This document shows, in pieces, positions 24,753 to 36,839 of a stretch of DNA of 64,000 nt (its first letter is position 1; the number at the start of each line of letters is the position of its first letter). The position numbers and the translations under genes are program-made. Below the pieces are notes generated by a model. It made no database searches. It had not been told where the DNA came from and saw nothing but the letters and a program-made list of their open reading frames with translations. The stretch lies in the NCBI GenBank assembly GCA_034670405.1, contig JAXDDX010000164.1:186001-250000 (forward strand), read 5' to 3'. The DNA is from Hoplostethus atlanticus (Eukaryota; Chordata; Actinopteri; Trachichthyiformes; Trachichthyidae).

Positions 24753-24815
24753 GAGGCGGCAGGGTGGCCTAGTGGTTAGAGAGACTGTCCTCTATCCGGA
24801 GGGTCGCAAGTTTGA
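24753..24815 (+). repeat. tRNA-derived SINE head
   Basis: GGCGGCAGGGTGGCCTAGTG, then GTTAGAGAGAC (A box) and GGGTCGCAAGTTTGA (B-box position). This is the same head as the SINE at 6589-6716 and better preserved here. It breaks off into AT-rich sequence without the usual tail. Confidence 0.75.
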
Positions 24816-25140
24816 TAATTAATGAATTAATAATAATAAATGCTGGAAAATGTAACAATGTAAATGTAAGAAAATGTCTCTCTAAATGAAAATGCATAAC
24901 TGTCATTTCGAAATATCAGCTATCAACAGCATCAACATTAATTAATAATTAAGTAATTGATAATTAATAATAAAATAATAAAAATATTAATAATAAATAA
25001 TAAAACATAAAATAAAAAAATAATTAAGGGACATCTCTCTCTCTCTGTCTGCGCGTCCGTCCGTCTACCTACCTACCTATCTATCTATCTATCTATCTAC
25101 ACCTGTCTGCCTTCCACCCATCCCTCTCTACCACCCTCTC
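24816..25140. other. AT-rich intron and CTAC/CTAT repeats
   Basis: Dense AATAATAAT sequence to about 25025, then CT-rich and (CTAC)n(CTAT)n repeats at 25064-25099. Confidence 0.6.
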
Positions 25141-25199
25141 CACCTTTTCCCTCCCCACCTCCCTCCCTATCCCATTTTTCTCCCCTCTCCCCAAACAAG

Positions 25200-26750
25200 G
25201 TCCTTCACCTTGTTACATCTAGCCGCCCCACCACATGCTCCCTTGACCCGGTCCCATCCACTCTGCTTCAGTCTACTGCACCTGAACTCCTTCCCTTCCT
25301 GACCCACCTCATCAACACGTCTCTGGTGTCTGGATGCTTTCCCTCTGCTTTCAAGACTGCCAGAGTCACCCCCCTTCTGAAGAAACCAACACATGACCCC
25401 TCTGAGGTCAAGAACTACAGACCGGTTTCCCTTCTACCCTTCCTATCAAAAACTCTTGAACTATGCTATCTTCAATCAACTGTCCTTGTACCTCCACCAG
25501 AACAACCTCTTGGATCCCCACCAGTCTGGGTTCAAAGTGGGTCACTCGACCGAGACTGCCCTCCTGGCAGTGACGGAGTCGCTCCATGCCGCTAGAGCGA
25601 ACTCTCTCTCCTCTGTCCTGATACTCCTGGACCTGTCTGCAGCGTTTGACACGGTGAACCACCAGATCCTCCTCTCCACCCTTGAGGGGATGGGTGTCTC
25701 AGGCTCTGCACTCTCCATGTTTGCATCCTACCTGACGGATCGCTCCTACCAGGTGACGCTGAGAGGGTCTGTGTCAGAACCACGCAGGCTCACTACTGGG
25801 GTTCCGCAAGGCTCGGTTCTAGGTCCTCTTCTTTTTTCCCTCTACACAACATCTCTTGGTTCTGTTATCCAGTCCCACGACTTTTCCTACCACTGCTATG
25901 CAGATGACACCCAGCTGATCCTGTCATTTCCCCCCTCTGACACACAAGTGGAGGCACGCATTGCTGCATGTCTGGCAGACATCTCGGAGTGGATGTCGAT
26001 GCACCACCTGAAGCTCAACCTGGACAAGACTGAGCTGGTGTTCCCCCGGGGAAGGGCTGTCCACACCGAGACCTGGCCATCACCATTGATAATGCTGTGG
26101 TGACGTCAACTTGGACTGCGAGGAATCTGGGTGTGACCCTGGACGACCAACTGTCGTTCTCGGCAAACATCGCATCAGTGACACGCTCCTGCAGATTCCT
26201 CCTCTACAACATCAGGAGGATTCGCCCCTTCCTCACTGACAAGGCAGCGCAGGTGCTCATCCAGGCTCTTGTCATCTCCCGCCTGGACTACTGCAACTCC
26301 CTCCTTGCTGGTCAGAGGTCTGCCATCAGACCTCTGGAGCTTGTTCAGAAAGCTGCAGCTCGTCTGGTGTTCAACCGCCCCAAGTTCTCCCATACAACTA
26401 CCCTTCTCCGTTCTCTACACTGGCTCTCTGTAGCAGCTCGCATCCAGTTCAAGACCCTGGTGCTAGCCTATAGGGCAGTGAAAGGAACAGCTCCTTCTTA
26501 CCTCCAGGCTATGGTCAAGCCTTACACCCCCACCCGACCACTTCGCTCTGCTGCCTCGAGGCGACTGGTTGCCCCGTCGCTCAGAGGTCCCTGCGGCCGA
26601 TCTACACGGTCACGGCTTTTCTCTGTTCTGGCCCCGCAGTGGTGGAATGAACTCCCCACTGATGTCAGGACAGCTGAGTCGCTGCCCATCTTTCGCCGCA
26701 GGCTGAAAACCCACCTCTTCAAGAAACACTACCCAGACCCTTCCTCTTAG
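25200..26750 (+). pseudogene. L2-like reverse transcriptase, two frameshifts
   Basis: The frame covering 25200-25460 carries TCSLDPVPSTLL, SAFKTARVTPLLKK and KNYRPVSLLPFLSKTLE. A frameshift near 25460 leads to the central frame with QSGFKVGHSTETALL, LDLSAAFDTVNHQILL, TTGVPQGSVLGPLLF and the catalytic CYADDTQL (YADD at 25897-25908). A second frameshift near 26070 leads to NLGVTLDDQLSF, SRLDYCNSLLAG and LVQKAAARLVFN, ending with HLFKKHYPDPSS and a stop at 26748-26750. All reverse transcriptase motifs are present, but the reading frame is broken and the endonuclease is absent. Confidence 0.9.
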
Positions 26751-26789
26751 CCTTGCCTATTTGTCATCAATTATTTGTCTGAGCTCTTG

Positions 26790-26900
26790 TTTATTGGCTC
26801 TTGTTTATTTGATACACTTATTTGTCTTAGCTCTTGTTTATTTGATTCACTTATTTGTCTTAGCTCTTGTTTATTTGATTCTCTTATTTGTCTCATTTGT
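26790..26900 (+). repeat. 33-bp minisatellite in L2 3' UTR
   Basis: Three to four copies of ACTTATTTGTCTTAGCTCTT plus GTTTATTTGATTC. Confidence 0.85.
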
Positions 26901-27090
26901 TTAAGAAAAAGTAGGTTGCTAACTTATTGCACTCTTACCTTAACACTAGTTATGCTCTTAGTTGCTTGTTTAGGAAGGAAATGCACTTAAGATTTCTGGT
27001 GACTAGTAGTTTTCTTGCCTACCTATGTTGAATGCACTTATTGTAAGTCGCTTTGGATAAAAGCGTCTGCTAAATGACTGTAATGCAATG

Positions 27091-27121
<31 letters not shown>

Positions 27122-27925
27122 TTATGTTACTGTCCCAAGTGGTGTTTGTATCATTGCTGGCAACACTTGTTTTTTTTATCATGATAATTTGCAAGGGATT
27201 CAGGAAGGTTCACTCTAAGCTGATGATTTGGTATTTGGTGATCCTCGTATAATAATTGATCCCATTATCCAATAATATCTTGTTAGTCATCTGTCATTAC
27301 TCCACTTTGTCCCCAGAAGTTTGGTGTCAAGGTTTTTACCATAGTGCGGGGGTTTCGTGACTTTACACCTGCCAGAGAGACCGATAGAAAGATAGAGATG
27401 GAGAAGTGAGAGAATAGAAAGAGAGAGAGAGGCTTTTGTCATCTTTCTAGTCTCTCTCCAGTGATCACTAATTAAGCAGAAAAGGCCATAAAAAAAAAAT
27501 CTCTAAGAAAAAGAAGCTTTTCCTTTCCTGGATGCTGGAGAGACTCTCCCCCATGGGAGCGAGGAAGCGAGGAATGTTGAGTGTAATAAACCATCGGCAG
27601 GTAACATTAATCATATTCCCAGCGATTCTCCCTGACACCAGCCTGCGGTGCTTAACCAAAGAATGGGCAATTTTCAGCCCTGACAAAATGGGATCAAATA
27701 AAGGGAAACATGAGTCAGGAGGTGCAAGGGGGGGAGGGGGGGTTGGGGGTTAAGCGATTGCACTATACTCCCTCGTCTTGGGTGTAATTGATTTTGATGC
27801 GTTCAAAGTTGAAGTCGTCCAATATTCCTTTTGGCTGTGGGGGAAAATAATCCTTGCGAGGGGAAACCAAACACTGTTGAAGTGATGAAGAGTGTGCATG
27901 GAAGTGAAATATTCTGCTGGTAATG
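27122..27925. other. intron; possible conserved block at 27440-27710
   Basis: 27440-27710 is GC-balanced, has few repeats and includes CAGTGATCACTAATTAAGCA, CTCCCCCATGGGAG and GGTAACATTAATCATATTCC. It has no coding potential with splice sites. It is a candidate regulatory element by composition only. Confidence 0.3.
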
Positions 27926-28240
27926 GTTTGACTGAAGTGGGTTTTTGAAGGCCGGTGCCGCCACCAATATCTTTGGATCAAAACCACCAATAGCCAGTAT
28001 TTTGTGCCGGTAGTCCATGTCTTTAATTTGACTTTTCATTCCAAAAGCAAAAAATGACAATTATTCAGCGTTTCTCCCTGAAATGTCACTCTTGTCAGGG
28101 TTAGACTCTGATGTAAGTGCCTTACTAGAGTCAGTTCAGGTTAAGGGCTTCCCATAGCCAGCCAGTGTAGCATTGATCAATTCTACAATAAATATGGAAT
28201 CAACCGACCTGCAAAACCGATATATTGGTCTAACGTTGGT
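27926..28240 (+). mobile_element. dispersed ACCGATAT-family element, both ends present
   Basis: The left part reads GGTTTTTGAAGGCCGGTGCC and AGCCAGTATTTTGTGCCGG. The right part reads AAGGGCTTCCCATAGCCAGC, CAGTGTAGCATTGATCAATT and ACCGATATATTGGTCTAAC. The right terminus inverted matches the left terminus seen at 20676 (GTTCGACCGATATGGGTTTT), so this is a short inverted-repeat element without a coding region. Compared with the 40.7-kb copy, it lacks about 100 internal bases around the AAAGCCTCTGAAACAGC segment. Confidence 0.75.
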
Positions 28241-28772
28241 AACCATTGTAAAAGTCCTCCATCTAACATGCAGAATATGCTGAATGGTATAGAGTAGGGA
28301 AGACATCAATAATGTCACGCAAAACCCGTCAAAACTGGCTGCCGTGCAATTCTGATTCTTGGAAAGGCAACATATTTTGGATTGTCCAAATATTTGCTCT
28401 CTGCAGCAGGCGTTCACACAGCAGGAAAAGTGGGACTTTTTATAGCAGTGTACAAAAAACGTGATGGTGGCAGAACAAGAACAATAGACATAGTGTTGAC
28501 AGCCTCGCTGAAAAGATTTACTCTCATAGCTTATTAGAAATATTTAAATATGAAAAAGGGGTTTATGATGCCAACACTGAGGGACTGGTATATCTTTCAT
28601 GGTCTCCATACATAATATTCATATTCCAGATGTAATATTCAGGCCGGGTAGAGGGGGTAGTGGCTGATACTACTGGGAAAATGAAGATAAATAGCCAACT
28701 CAGCAGCAGCAAGCAGGGAGCTCTGATTTATCAGTGGATATATTCTGCCTGCTTAGACAGCAGTTATTAGGC

Positions 28773-28818
<46 letters not shown>

Positions 28819-28916
28819 AAGTGTGTGTTTTCCGCTATGGTGCTATGATATATCAATTTCATAATCTGCCCGCTTCTTGGGTTGTTATTAGGCTGTGTGT
28901 GTGAGAGAGAGAGAAA

Positions 28917-28969
<53 letters not shown>

Positions 28970-29017
28970 GTTTCTATGAGCATATGAGGACAGTATTTCC
29001 ACACAGATACAGTACAT
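28241..29017. other. intron with (GT)n and (GAAA)n
   Basis: (GT)n at 28778-28812 and GA/GAAA repeats at 28902-28968. No gene seen. Confidence 0.6.
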
Positions 29018-29190
29018 AGTGCACTATGCTGAGTAATAGTAAGATCCATGCTAACACTTTAGCATGCACTATGTTGAGTCATAGTAGGCTCCATGCTAAC
29101 ACTTTAGCATGCACTATGTTGAGTGATAGTAGGCTCCATGCTAACACTTTAGCACACACTATGTTGAGTGGTAGTAGGCTACTAGCATTA
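29018..29190 (-). repeat. 45-bp minisatellite, copy 2
   Basis: About 3.5 units of the same repeat as 1106-1553, in reverse orientation (CTATGTTGAGTGATAGTAGG then CTCCATGCTAACACTTTAGC). Confidence 0.9.
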
Positions 29191-29424
29191 TCTGAAAAGT
29201 GAGAAGATGAGAACTTGTAGCAGCTCTAAAGCTAAATGGTCATTTTAAATGACAACGTCTGGCAGTTTTGATTGGTAGAATTCATACAAAATATGATACA
29301 AAAACTGTTCTGTTCTGTTACTGTTCTGAATTGGCGGGGACTTCTTTGCCTACTACCTCCATAGTATTTGTGTAGCATACTCTATGTGTAACTAATGTAA
29401 GTGTGTGCGTATGAGTGTACTCAG

Positions 29425-29575
29425 AGTGTATGGGGTCAGGGTATCCTAGCGTTAGAGACAGCCAATAGCCAATGTGTCCTGTCAAAGTGTCTTTAAGCAA
29501 GACATTGAATCCTGCTCGCTCAGTGCAAGTCACTCTAGACAAGGGCAGCAGCTAAATAACTTGAATGTAAAATGT
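29425..29575 (+). repeat. SINE with L2-type tail
   Basis: GGTATCCTAGCGTTAGAGAC (A-box-like), AGCCAATGTGTCCTGTC, GCAAGACATTGAATCCTGC, then CAAGTCACTCTAGACAAGGG and CAGCTAAATAACTTGAATGT. Typical of fish SINEs that share the L2 3' end. Confidence 0.65.
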
Positions 29576-30920
29576 CACATACATGAAAGTGAGTGTGTGC
29601 ACACATGCATGCTTGAATACGTGCCCGTGTGTGTGTGTAAATAAAAACAGCCCCAGCCAACTGGAAGGTACTGGTAGCTTACATCAATAGTTATTGATCA
29701 GGAAGCGGAGCGTAGCACAGCAAAGTCTTTCCTTAATGTTTCACCAGTTACAGTTTCTTGCTCTGCTACTCGGCTACAGCATCAGTACAAAACACAAATC
29801 AATAAAACCTGGAGGCAGAGGAAGGGTTAGCCAGCGGCAGATGATGCTGATGTGTTGAAAATTGATAAAGGAATGGTATAGAGGGATGAAGGAAAAGGTG
29901 GTTCCATTTTATTAGAGGTGGTGCTCATAAGGAATCATAATAAGTGCATTATAAGCACATTGGGCATAATAATTATTATAACCGGAAAATGACAATGTGC
30001 AAAATAAGTAGGGGGTGTAATACTTCATGGGAGCAACTTTATGGTTAACAACATGATGTTAAACTGAACGTCATTTTCTGATGTTCGTCTGATGATAAGA
30101 AAAATTAGCACTAGGCTGTCCTGGAATCAGAAACCTGAGTGTACCTGGAATCTCAATCAATGAACCAATGAATGAATGAATGAATGAATCAATCAATCAA
30201 TCAATCAAACAATATTTTCAACTTCTCGTACCAGCCAACCCTGTAGCATCATGCTGTATACAAGCCACATAGTTCTACTTCACAAGGCGTTTGTCCTGAA
30301 AGGAAGGTCACATTTAGCATTGTGCTCTACATCAATTTAGACTGCTTCACAGAGGGTGGGCTGCATAGAGTGTGTGAGATTACACACACACACACACAGA
30401 GTGAGAGACACAGAAAAAAAGAGAGCGCGCAAGAGAGAGAATATAATATCCCATATCAAAAAGCTTATGTTCTAGGTGGTCTGTCTTTCGGCAAACACAT
30501 TTACAGTGACAGAATAGACGCTGGAGCAATTCATATAGATGGAGTCCCAGGGTACGGCTGCTATGAATTTTTTATCAGATTTTCACAAAGCGAGGGACAC
30601 TAACAGTATGGCTGCTCGTGAATTGTGAGAGACCTTATTACATTGAATGTAATCACTCTTTTTTTGACATGAAAATCCAGAAAGAAGTATTGTAGCGGTC
30701 TGCAACCTCAGCGAAGCAAGAGAAATCTCAAGGCGTAGCAAATTATTGATTGGTTTAACGTATCAGGTCAAACAAATGTCTTGTATGATCATTAGACAAT
30801 ACAAGCAGCTGACCGAAAATGCATTAAACTGAAGGAAAGTCAGCTCATTGAATTGAAATCTAAGTGGTAATCCTTGAGGTATTTTTTGTCTCCATCTTTG
30901 CGCTCATTGCTGTGGCGTTT
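29576..30920. other. intron, nothing assigned
   Basis: A (GAAT)/(AATC) tetranucleotide run lies at 30168-30207 and CA repeats at 30383-30399. No coding or mobile element recognised. Confidence 0.45.
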
Positions 30921-30949
30921 TTGTTTTTTTAAATTTTGTCTGCGTCTTT

Positions 30950-31145
30950 GGTGCTAAACACTTATTGCTATGGGGCAGAAACACCAGCTTTTGATACAAG
31001 GGCTTATGATATATGACAGAAACATGGCTTGTGACCAGAGGGAAGCCAGTTAGAGCCTGTAAATTGAAGAATCTGGGTGGGGAAAATACCTTGATCTCCT
31101 AACTGCTCCAGCGGACAAATAAAGTAAATAAAATTAAGTAAAGGT
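30950..31145 (+). repeat. SINE-like retroelement
   Basis: CTTGTGACCAGAGGGAAGCC, AGTTAGAGCC, then GGGTGGGGAAAATACCTTGA, CTCCTAACTGCTCCAGCGG and AAATAAAGTAAATAAA. This is the layout of fish SINEs that end in a short A-rich tandem. Confidence 0.5.
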
Positions 31146-32159
31146 GACAAAAAGCTCAATACATTGAAACCTCATTAGGTTAATGTAATATTTGTATAAA
31201 ACGTTTGAGCAAAATCTCATGGTACACCCATGATCACTGCAGGCCACCTCGTTATACAGCAACACTGATCTAGAAAACAAAATCAAACCGTCAACAGCTG
31301 AATCATGGTTGGTGTAGAGCAGTAAAAATATAACCAGAATCCTCTCAACAAATCAAAAAAGGAAATTGCAAGCTATTATGTGAAATGCAATTATGCAAAT
31401 TAGGACACAGGCCAACAAATTAGGTTAGCTGTATACAGTATTACAAAGCCAGTGACGCTGAAATTCATCACAACAGTCGTGGCTTCAAGCCTCCCTCTTC
31501 CTCTCAGCAAAGAACGCAGTGTCCTTGTCCTCGTTCCACTGTTTCAATTGCACTCATAAAAGCTTTAATGTCTTTGTTCACTGTTCATTATGCACTTAAG
31601 ATCCAAACACATGCACACACACATACAGGAAAGGAATGGTTTATTTATTTATCCGGGCTAAATGGCTGAACTGTCCAGGAAAAATTGACCAATCAGCCAA
31701 AAAAAAAAAATCAGCTAAAACATTGCTTACTCCCTAACGTAATTGTTTCATCATTTTAATGAGCAATTTAAATATGTATTACATTTAAAAAAGCACGTGT
31801 CAAACAAACGCTGCAGAGATAAATCATGTCAGAGAGATTAACTTCTTTCTGCTTACAGAGAAAGGGAATCAAATTCTGACAAGCATCCTTGAAACACAAT
31901 AGCCGCTCGCCTTTTTTTAGAAAAACGAGTGGGAGAAATGATTACATTCGCCGAAGAATGGAGGAGAGAATGAGAGAGAGGGGGAGAGGGCGTACGGGGA
32001 AGACAGCAATATGGAGAAGGGAAGGGCGAGAGAGAGAATTCTAAAACACCTTTATTATCACAAATTCAGCAATCAAGTCACGGTCAAGATAAAACTATCC
32101 ATCACCCGATCATAATAAATCAATAAACCTTTCATTACATTACAATGCAGCTGCAGCCT
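31146..32159. other. intron, nothing assigned
   Basis: Ordinary intron. 31780-31960 is relatively free of repeats. A GA-rich stretch lies near 31970-32040. Confidence 0.4.
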
Positions 32160-32840
32160 CCTTCCCTCATCGACAGTACAGAGCACCTAATTGATCCTCA
32201 ATTGCTGCAGCCACGACCAATGGAGGAAAATCCCCATCAGGCTGACCCCGCTGCAACAGTCCCTGCATTGCCTCCAGAATGAGGCAGTGCACGGACTGCT
32301 GGATTGATGTTTTCCCTGGTGACAGTAAAAGTCCTCCTCCAAGCTTGTAAGACTGCTCAATAGAAAGACCTGTCAAGTCCACCTCTCCTGGATTCAGGCA
32401 GAAACAACTGTCTGTCATACCCAAGCCGCCGATACTGGAAGCTACAGAACCGTTACTCTGATGCAGTGCTGTCCCGCACATAAAAAAGTCCACCTGCACC
32501 TTTTTTCGTTCTTTTACTAATGGCGACCACCACCGCCATTTGGACAGCTTGGCAACAACTTTATCAATTACTCCTGCCCAATTCCTAGCCTCCATCTCTG
32601 TTGAGCTAAGGAACACCACTAGCACCTTCATACTGCCCCTCTTCCATTGCAGTCCCCCTGGTAGCCTTGGTGGTCCTGACCCAGCCCCCTTCCACTAAGG
32701 AGCCCTTCATTCTTCTTTCAATTCACCCTGGTTGAAGACGCAATGTGGCCAAGGCCTCACCTAGCACCTGCACAACCTGCTGTGTCCTCATTATGACAGT
32801 TATATCATCAGCATAAGTGGACACTCCATATTGTCCCTGG
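32160..32840 (-). pseudogene. L1/Tx1-like LINE fragment B
   Basis: Minus strand. The reverse transcriptase active-site block STYADDITVIM lies near 32790-32824 (YADD at 32804-32815). After a gap the frame at 32167-32631 reads KVLVVFLSSTEMEARNWAGV and LSKWRWWSPLV, then a decayed C-terminal part. It duplicates the YADD block already present in fragment A, so it is a separate insertion. Confidence 0.75.
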
Positions 32841-32940
32841 AATACTTAGCCCTCAATACACATAGTAATGACTCAATGGTGCACGTGTACAATTGAAGAG
32901 AGAGAGAGAGAGAGAGAGATGACACAGGGAGACACAATCT
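32841..32940. repeat. (GA)n microsatellite between LINE fragments
   Basis: GA run at 32897-32920. Confidence 0.85.
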
Positions 32941-32943
32941 TGC

Positions 32944-35728
32944 TTAAAATCTGCAGTATAATTTGCAATATAGAAATAGAAAACCCCTTCTCACCAATAC
33001 TCCACCCCCACACAAACATCTACTCATAAATCCATTTCTCCACACACATCCACACTCACACATCATAAAAATGCTAAATCCAACATTACATATATCACAA
33101 CACTTTAAAATATGAGCAGAAATTAAATTGCACACATCATATGGCCATAACACCCGTAATAGATACACATAAACCATCAGTGCCCCTTTTTCACCAAGAC
33201 ATGAAGCCCCATTGAGACGCCGCACATTCTAAAAACCTTCCATGTCATTAACTAGTGTAAATAAGCAAATTCTACCTAAAGGCGCGCAGAAACCTACCCG
33301 ATATACATAAGCAGTGGGTCAGTAGGCCCAATCCCCTCAATTTGTTTCTTCTGGTAAGCCAGATGGCTAATTTAACCTGGCCAAACAGAAAATTGAGTAG
33401 CATACATTTTGTCCTTCTCCCACACAGTCAAACACAGATGAAACACAGTTACATTGAACAAACACATTTTGAACAGTCTCAGGTAAGCTACAAAAAAGAT
33501 AACCTATACATGCATTTGAATCCACCTTCACCTTCAGGGTGTTTCTAGCCAGGGCCCCATGTAGAATACACCACTGCAAATCCCCTAATCTTTTAGGCAA
33601 TGGAGGTTTATAAATCACTCTCCATCTAAACCCTGCCATGGTATGTCCCCCCAGAAACTTCTGCCACTGATGCTCCCAATCATCACAAAGAGCCCTGGGA
33701 TGTCTGGTCCTTACCACAGCTTCATATAGCTCTCTCCCCACTACATCGCTAAAGCTCCCCAGGCTCAGAGTGTTGAAAGTCAATAGCCACCCATCCTCCT
33801 CTTACCAATCCCCTGTCAAGGGTGGCACCATCACAGAAGGGAGCTGGACAGGTTCCTCCCCCAGTGGCTAGTTGAGTGAAGATATTCAAGTCTGTTGTGC
33901 TAGCTCCTGGGGGGTCTTCCACTACCCACCGCCTGGCTGCTTCAGGGGACCCAGTATGGTAATGCCACTCCGTATGATGCGAAGACTCACTCAAACCTAC
34001 CAGGCTCCCCTGGAGGGTTCAGAACAGCCAGCTGGTGCCACAGCGACGAGGCTGCCAGGTTGTTTCTTATAAGCACATGCCCTCTGAAGAACACCTTCCA
34101 TTTAGCGAGTCTGGAGTCGAGAAACTGTAGCAATCCCTTCCACTTCTTCCTGATCCAACCCCCCGAGCCGAAATACACAGACTTTCAGCCCTTCCCTACC
34201 CTAGTGCAGCCGACTAGGCAACTGTGGCACTGTTTCCCCCTCGATGATCCACAAAGCAAGGCCTCACTTTTACCCCAGTTAACTTTTGCTGATTATGCCC
34301 CCTAATACACGTGTAGGCTATTCTGTAAAGCCTGCATGTCCTGCCCATCTCTAATAAAAACAGTTATATCATCTGCATAAGCAGAAACTATAACAAGAGT
34401 ATTCAGGCTCAGTGCTGCTTCGCCCCCCATCAAGTCCCAGCATACAACATCCTCACCACAGCGATGAAATTATCCCCACAACCAAAAGAAGACAAAGTTT
34501 TAAAAAGGTTACATTGAATGGTTCCCAGAACCTTCACACCAGGAGCCCGACCAGTGACCCACTGGGAAACTGCCTTGCTGCCTTGCTCATCATGAAAGTT
34601 AATGGGTGAGTCCATTTCAGTCCTTTGTAAATGTGTGAGTTTGGGTAGGTCACTACGTAAGGTATCAACACATTTAGGGTCACACAAAGCAGCAGCATAT
34701 AAATTCTAAAAAGCCTCACCCTGCTCTGTGCTACCAGCTCCATCTCTATTTCTTTAATGTTGTTCTCTTGCACCCCTAAAGCACTCCTACCCTCAGCTGT
34801 AGAGAAAGCAGTGTACTGCTGGGAAAATTGCTGAATGTGATAAGGGATTCAAAATCTCCCTTTTTCACCCTTCACATAGCCCAGACCTCTTCACAACTGG
34901 GACAAAAGGAAGCATCTTGTTATAGTTTAACATTACATTTCCTGTACAGTGATCTCTAAGGGCCCGATACAATGGAGAGGTGAGCCATTACTAAGTCTTG
35001 GTCAGTGAAACCAACTGGCGCTATGGTCACCACTGGTGTGGTGGTGTTTCAGGATATAAACGCAGTATGAACTGTACTGCACTTACCCTTTCTCCCAAAA
35101 CTTTGATCTGGGTGTATTGTTTAATGTCTGGGATTTTATTCTTCACGTATCCACCAAGTCATTGTCAGTAACAATATCCTTCAAGATTCCAGTACCAGTC
35201 TGGGGTTCCTCTCTGCTTCTATCTATTGAAGGGTCAATAGTTCAGTTACAGTCCCCTCCCACTACTAAAACATCATCTGGTCCTAATAGGGACAACTCCT
35301 GCCTCAATACCCTAAACAGTACCCCTCTCTCCCTTCCAGTATTGGGTGCACAAATATATAAAAACAGAAACTCCATGTTCTTTATATGGGCTGTCACCAC
35401 TAATAGTCTTCCCTTATGTAACTCTTTGGAATCTATATTTACCTCAAGGCCAGGTGAAAATAAAATGGCTACCCCAGCACTAAAATGTATGCCACGGCTC
35501 AACACCTGGGCACCCTTCCATTAGACCCCCCAGTCTGCCTCATTTTCAAGAATAGTGTGTTTCTTGTAAAAACAGGACATCAATATTTTTCTGTTTCACC
35601 AACTCAGCAAGCACACCCCATTTCCCCTGGCACCCTTTATATTTAGTGTACCTACCCTTAAGACCTCCATAATAATTAAGAGGGAAAGAAACAGAAAAGT
35701 TAAAGAACCCAGAAAACCCAAAAGCCAT
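32944..35728 (-). mobile_element. L1/Tx1-like LINE fragment A
   Basis: Minus strand, read from high to low coordinates. The endonuclease start shows GVLAELVKQKNIDVLFLQET (35546-35640). The endonuclease core shows GVAILFSPGLEVNI, KGRLLVVTAHIKN and RERGVLFRVLRQELSLLG (35242-35480). The RT fingers show TLSSFGCGDNFIAVVRMLY (34430-34510), followed by SAYADDITV (YADD at 34368-34379). The thumb/connection shows LAKWKVFFRGHVLIRNNLAA (34030-34130), and the C-terminal domain shows KRLGDLQWCILHGALARNT (33530-33610). Parts of the palm are missing, and many stops make it inactive. It lies in the same orientation as arid5b. Confidence 0.8.
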
Positions 35729-36214
35729 CTCACTATACTAAACCTACCCATCACAAGTCTAGTGAAGGCAAACTTTTACACACCACTGTAGCCCACTTAC
35801 TCAGTGTATTTTCTCGTGGGTGAAACCACAATGGGCTTTTGCACTCCTGCTGCGTTCCAAACTAATCTCAGTCACATAAACATTTTTCTTGTTTTTTGCC
35901 TTAACAAAGAACCGGTCTACCTCTTCCTCTCCTTGCTGACTAGCTGGTATCTTATTGGCACCCTGCATTTCATGCAGATAATGTACAATATCTTATGAAA
36001 TCATTGGAAATTGAATTTCAAACATTTATCTATCGATTTACAACACCACATCATCAAACAAACATGGTTTCAAAATTGAAAGGTCATGATTATTGTCACC
36101 CTTTAGAACAATTCAAATCACCTGTGACAGGTTGTTGGTGCCTACATATAAATGAACCAATTATCCATTTTAAAGTGATAAAATAGTCTGTTCTGCTTCC
36201 CTGGTTGTCTGTGA
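35729..36214. other. intron or LINE 5' remainder
   Basis: Immediately upstream of the LINE endonuclease. It may include decayed LINE sequence but nothing is readable. Confidence 0.35.
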
Positions 36215-36835
36215 AAATGGTGAAGAGAAAAGAGTTGACATCTGACGATGTCAAAAAAGCTCACCAAACAAGCGTTGTTACTGCTCATGGAATTGTTAAG
36301 ATTCTCCTAGTACGTTGTGGTAAGAGGAAAACAAAGGTTGTCGAAGGTTGGTGTGAGCCATTGAAAAAACACCTTGCATGATATCCAAAGACCTCAAGGC
36401 TGACCTGGAGAGGTCTGGGGTAATGGTTTCAGCCCCTACCATACGCCGGACAATGAACCAAGAAGGGCTTTACAGTCGGAGACCACGGAAGGTCATGGGT
36501 TCCCCCAGCAGGACAATGACCCAAAGCACACATTCAAAAGCACCCAGAAATGGTTCAAGAGAAAACATTGGACTGTTCTGTAGTGGCCAGCGATGAGTCC
36601 TGACCTCAAACCCATTGAGAACCAATGGCGGGACCTGAAATATGCAGTTGGTCAAAGTAATCCTTCAAACATTGAAGAACTGGAGCAGGTTGCAATTGAA
36701 GAGTGGGAGAAACTGCCAGCAGAAAAGAGCAGGAAGCTTATTGATGGTTACAAGAAACGTTTGGAAGCATCACCATTGCCAAAGGCTGTGCAACCAAGTA
36801 TTAGAAAAGGGTGCCAACAATTACGGCCAGAACAG
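36215..36835 (+). pseudogene. Tc1-like transposase remnant 2 (both ends, middle deleted)
   Basis: Begins MVKRKELTSDDVKKAHQ near 36217, the N-terminal helix-turn-helix half, with CEPLKKHL and later SAPTIRRTMNQEGLYSRRPR. It then jumps near 36500 to QQDNDPKHT-like sequence (second catalytic D) and MSPDLKPIENQWRDLKYAV, which carries the catalytic E. It ends with KSRKLIDGYKKRLEA. The central block with the first catalytic D (present at 13115-13170 in remnant 1) is deleted. Stops and frameshifts are present; it is inactive. Confidence 0.85.
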
Positions 36836-36839
36836 TTGA

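Larger units (their letters stand above)
25150..27121 (+). mobile_element. 5'-truncated L2-like LINE
   Basis: A non-LTR retrotransposon missing its 5' end and endonuclease but with most of its reverse transcriptase, C-terminal domain and 3' end. The 3' UTR holds a 33-bp minisatellite, then TCGCTTTGGATAAAAGCGTC and TGCTAAATGACTGTAATG, the hallmark L2-type end that is also used by fish SINEs. It closes with (TATC)n at 27090-27121, a typical L2 terminus. With only two frameshifts and long clean frames it is the youngest-looking LINE in the window. It lies antisense to arid5b. Confidence 0.9.
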
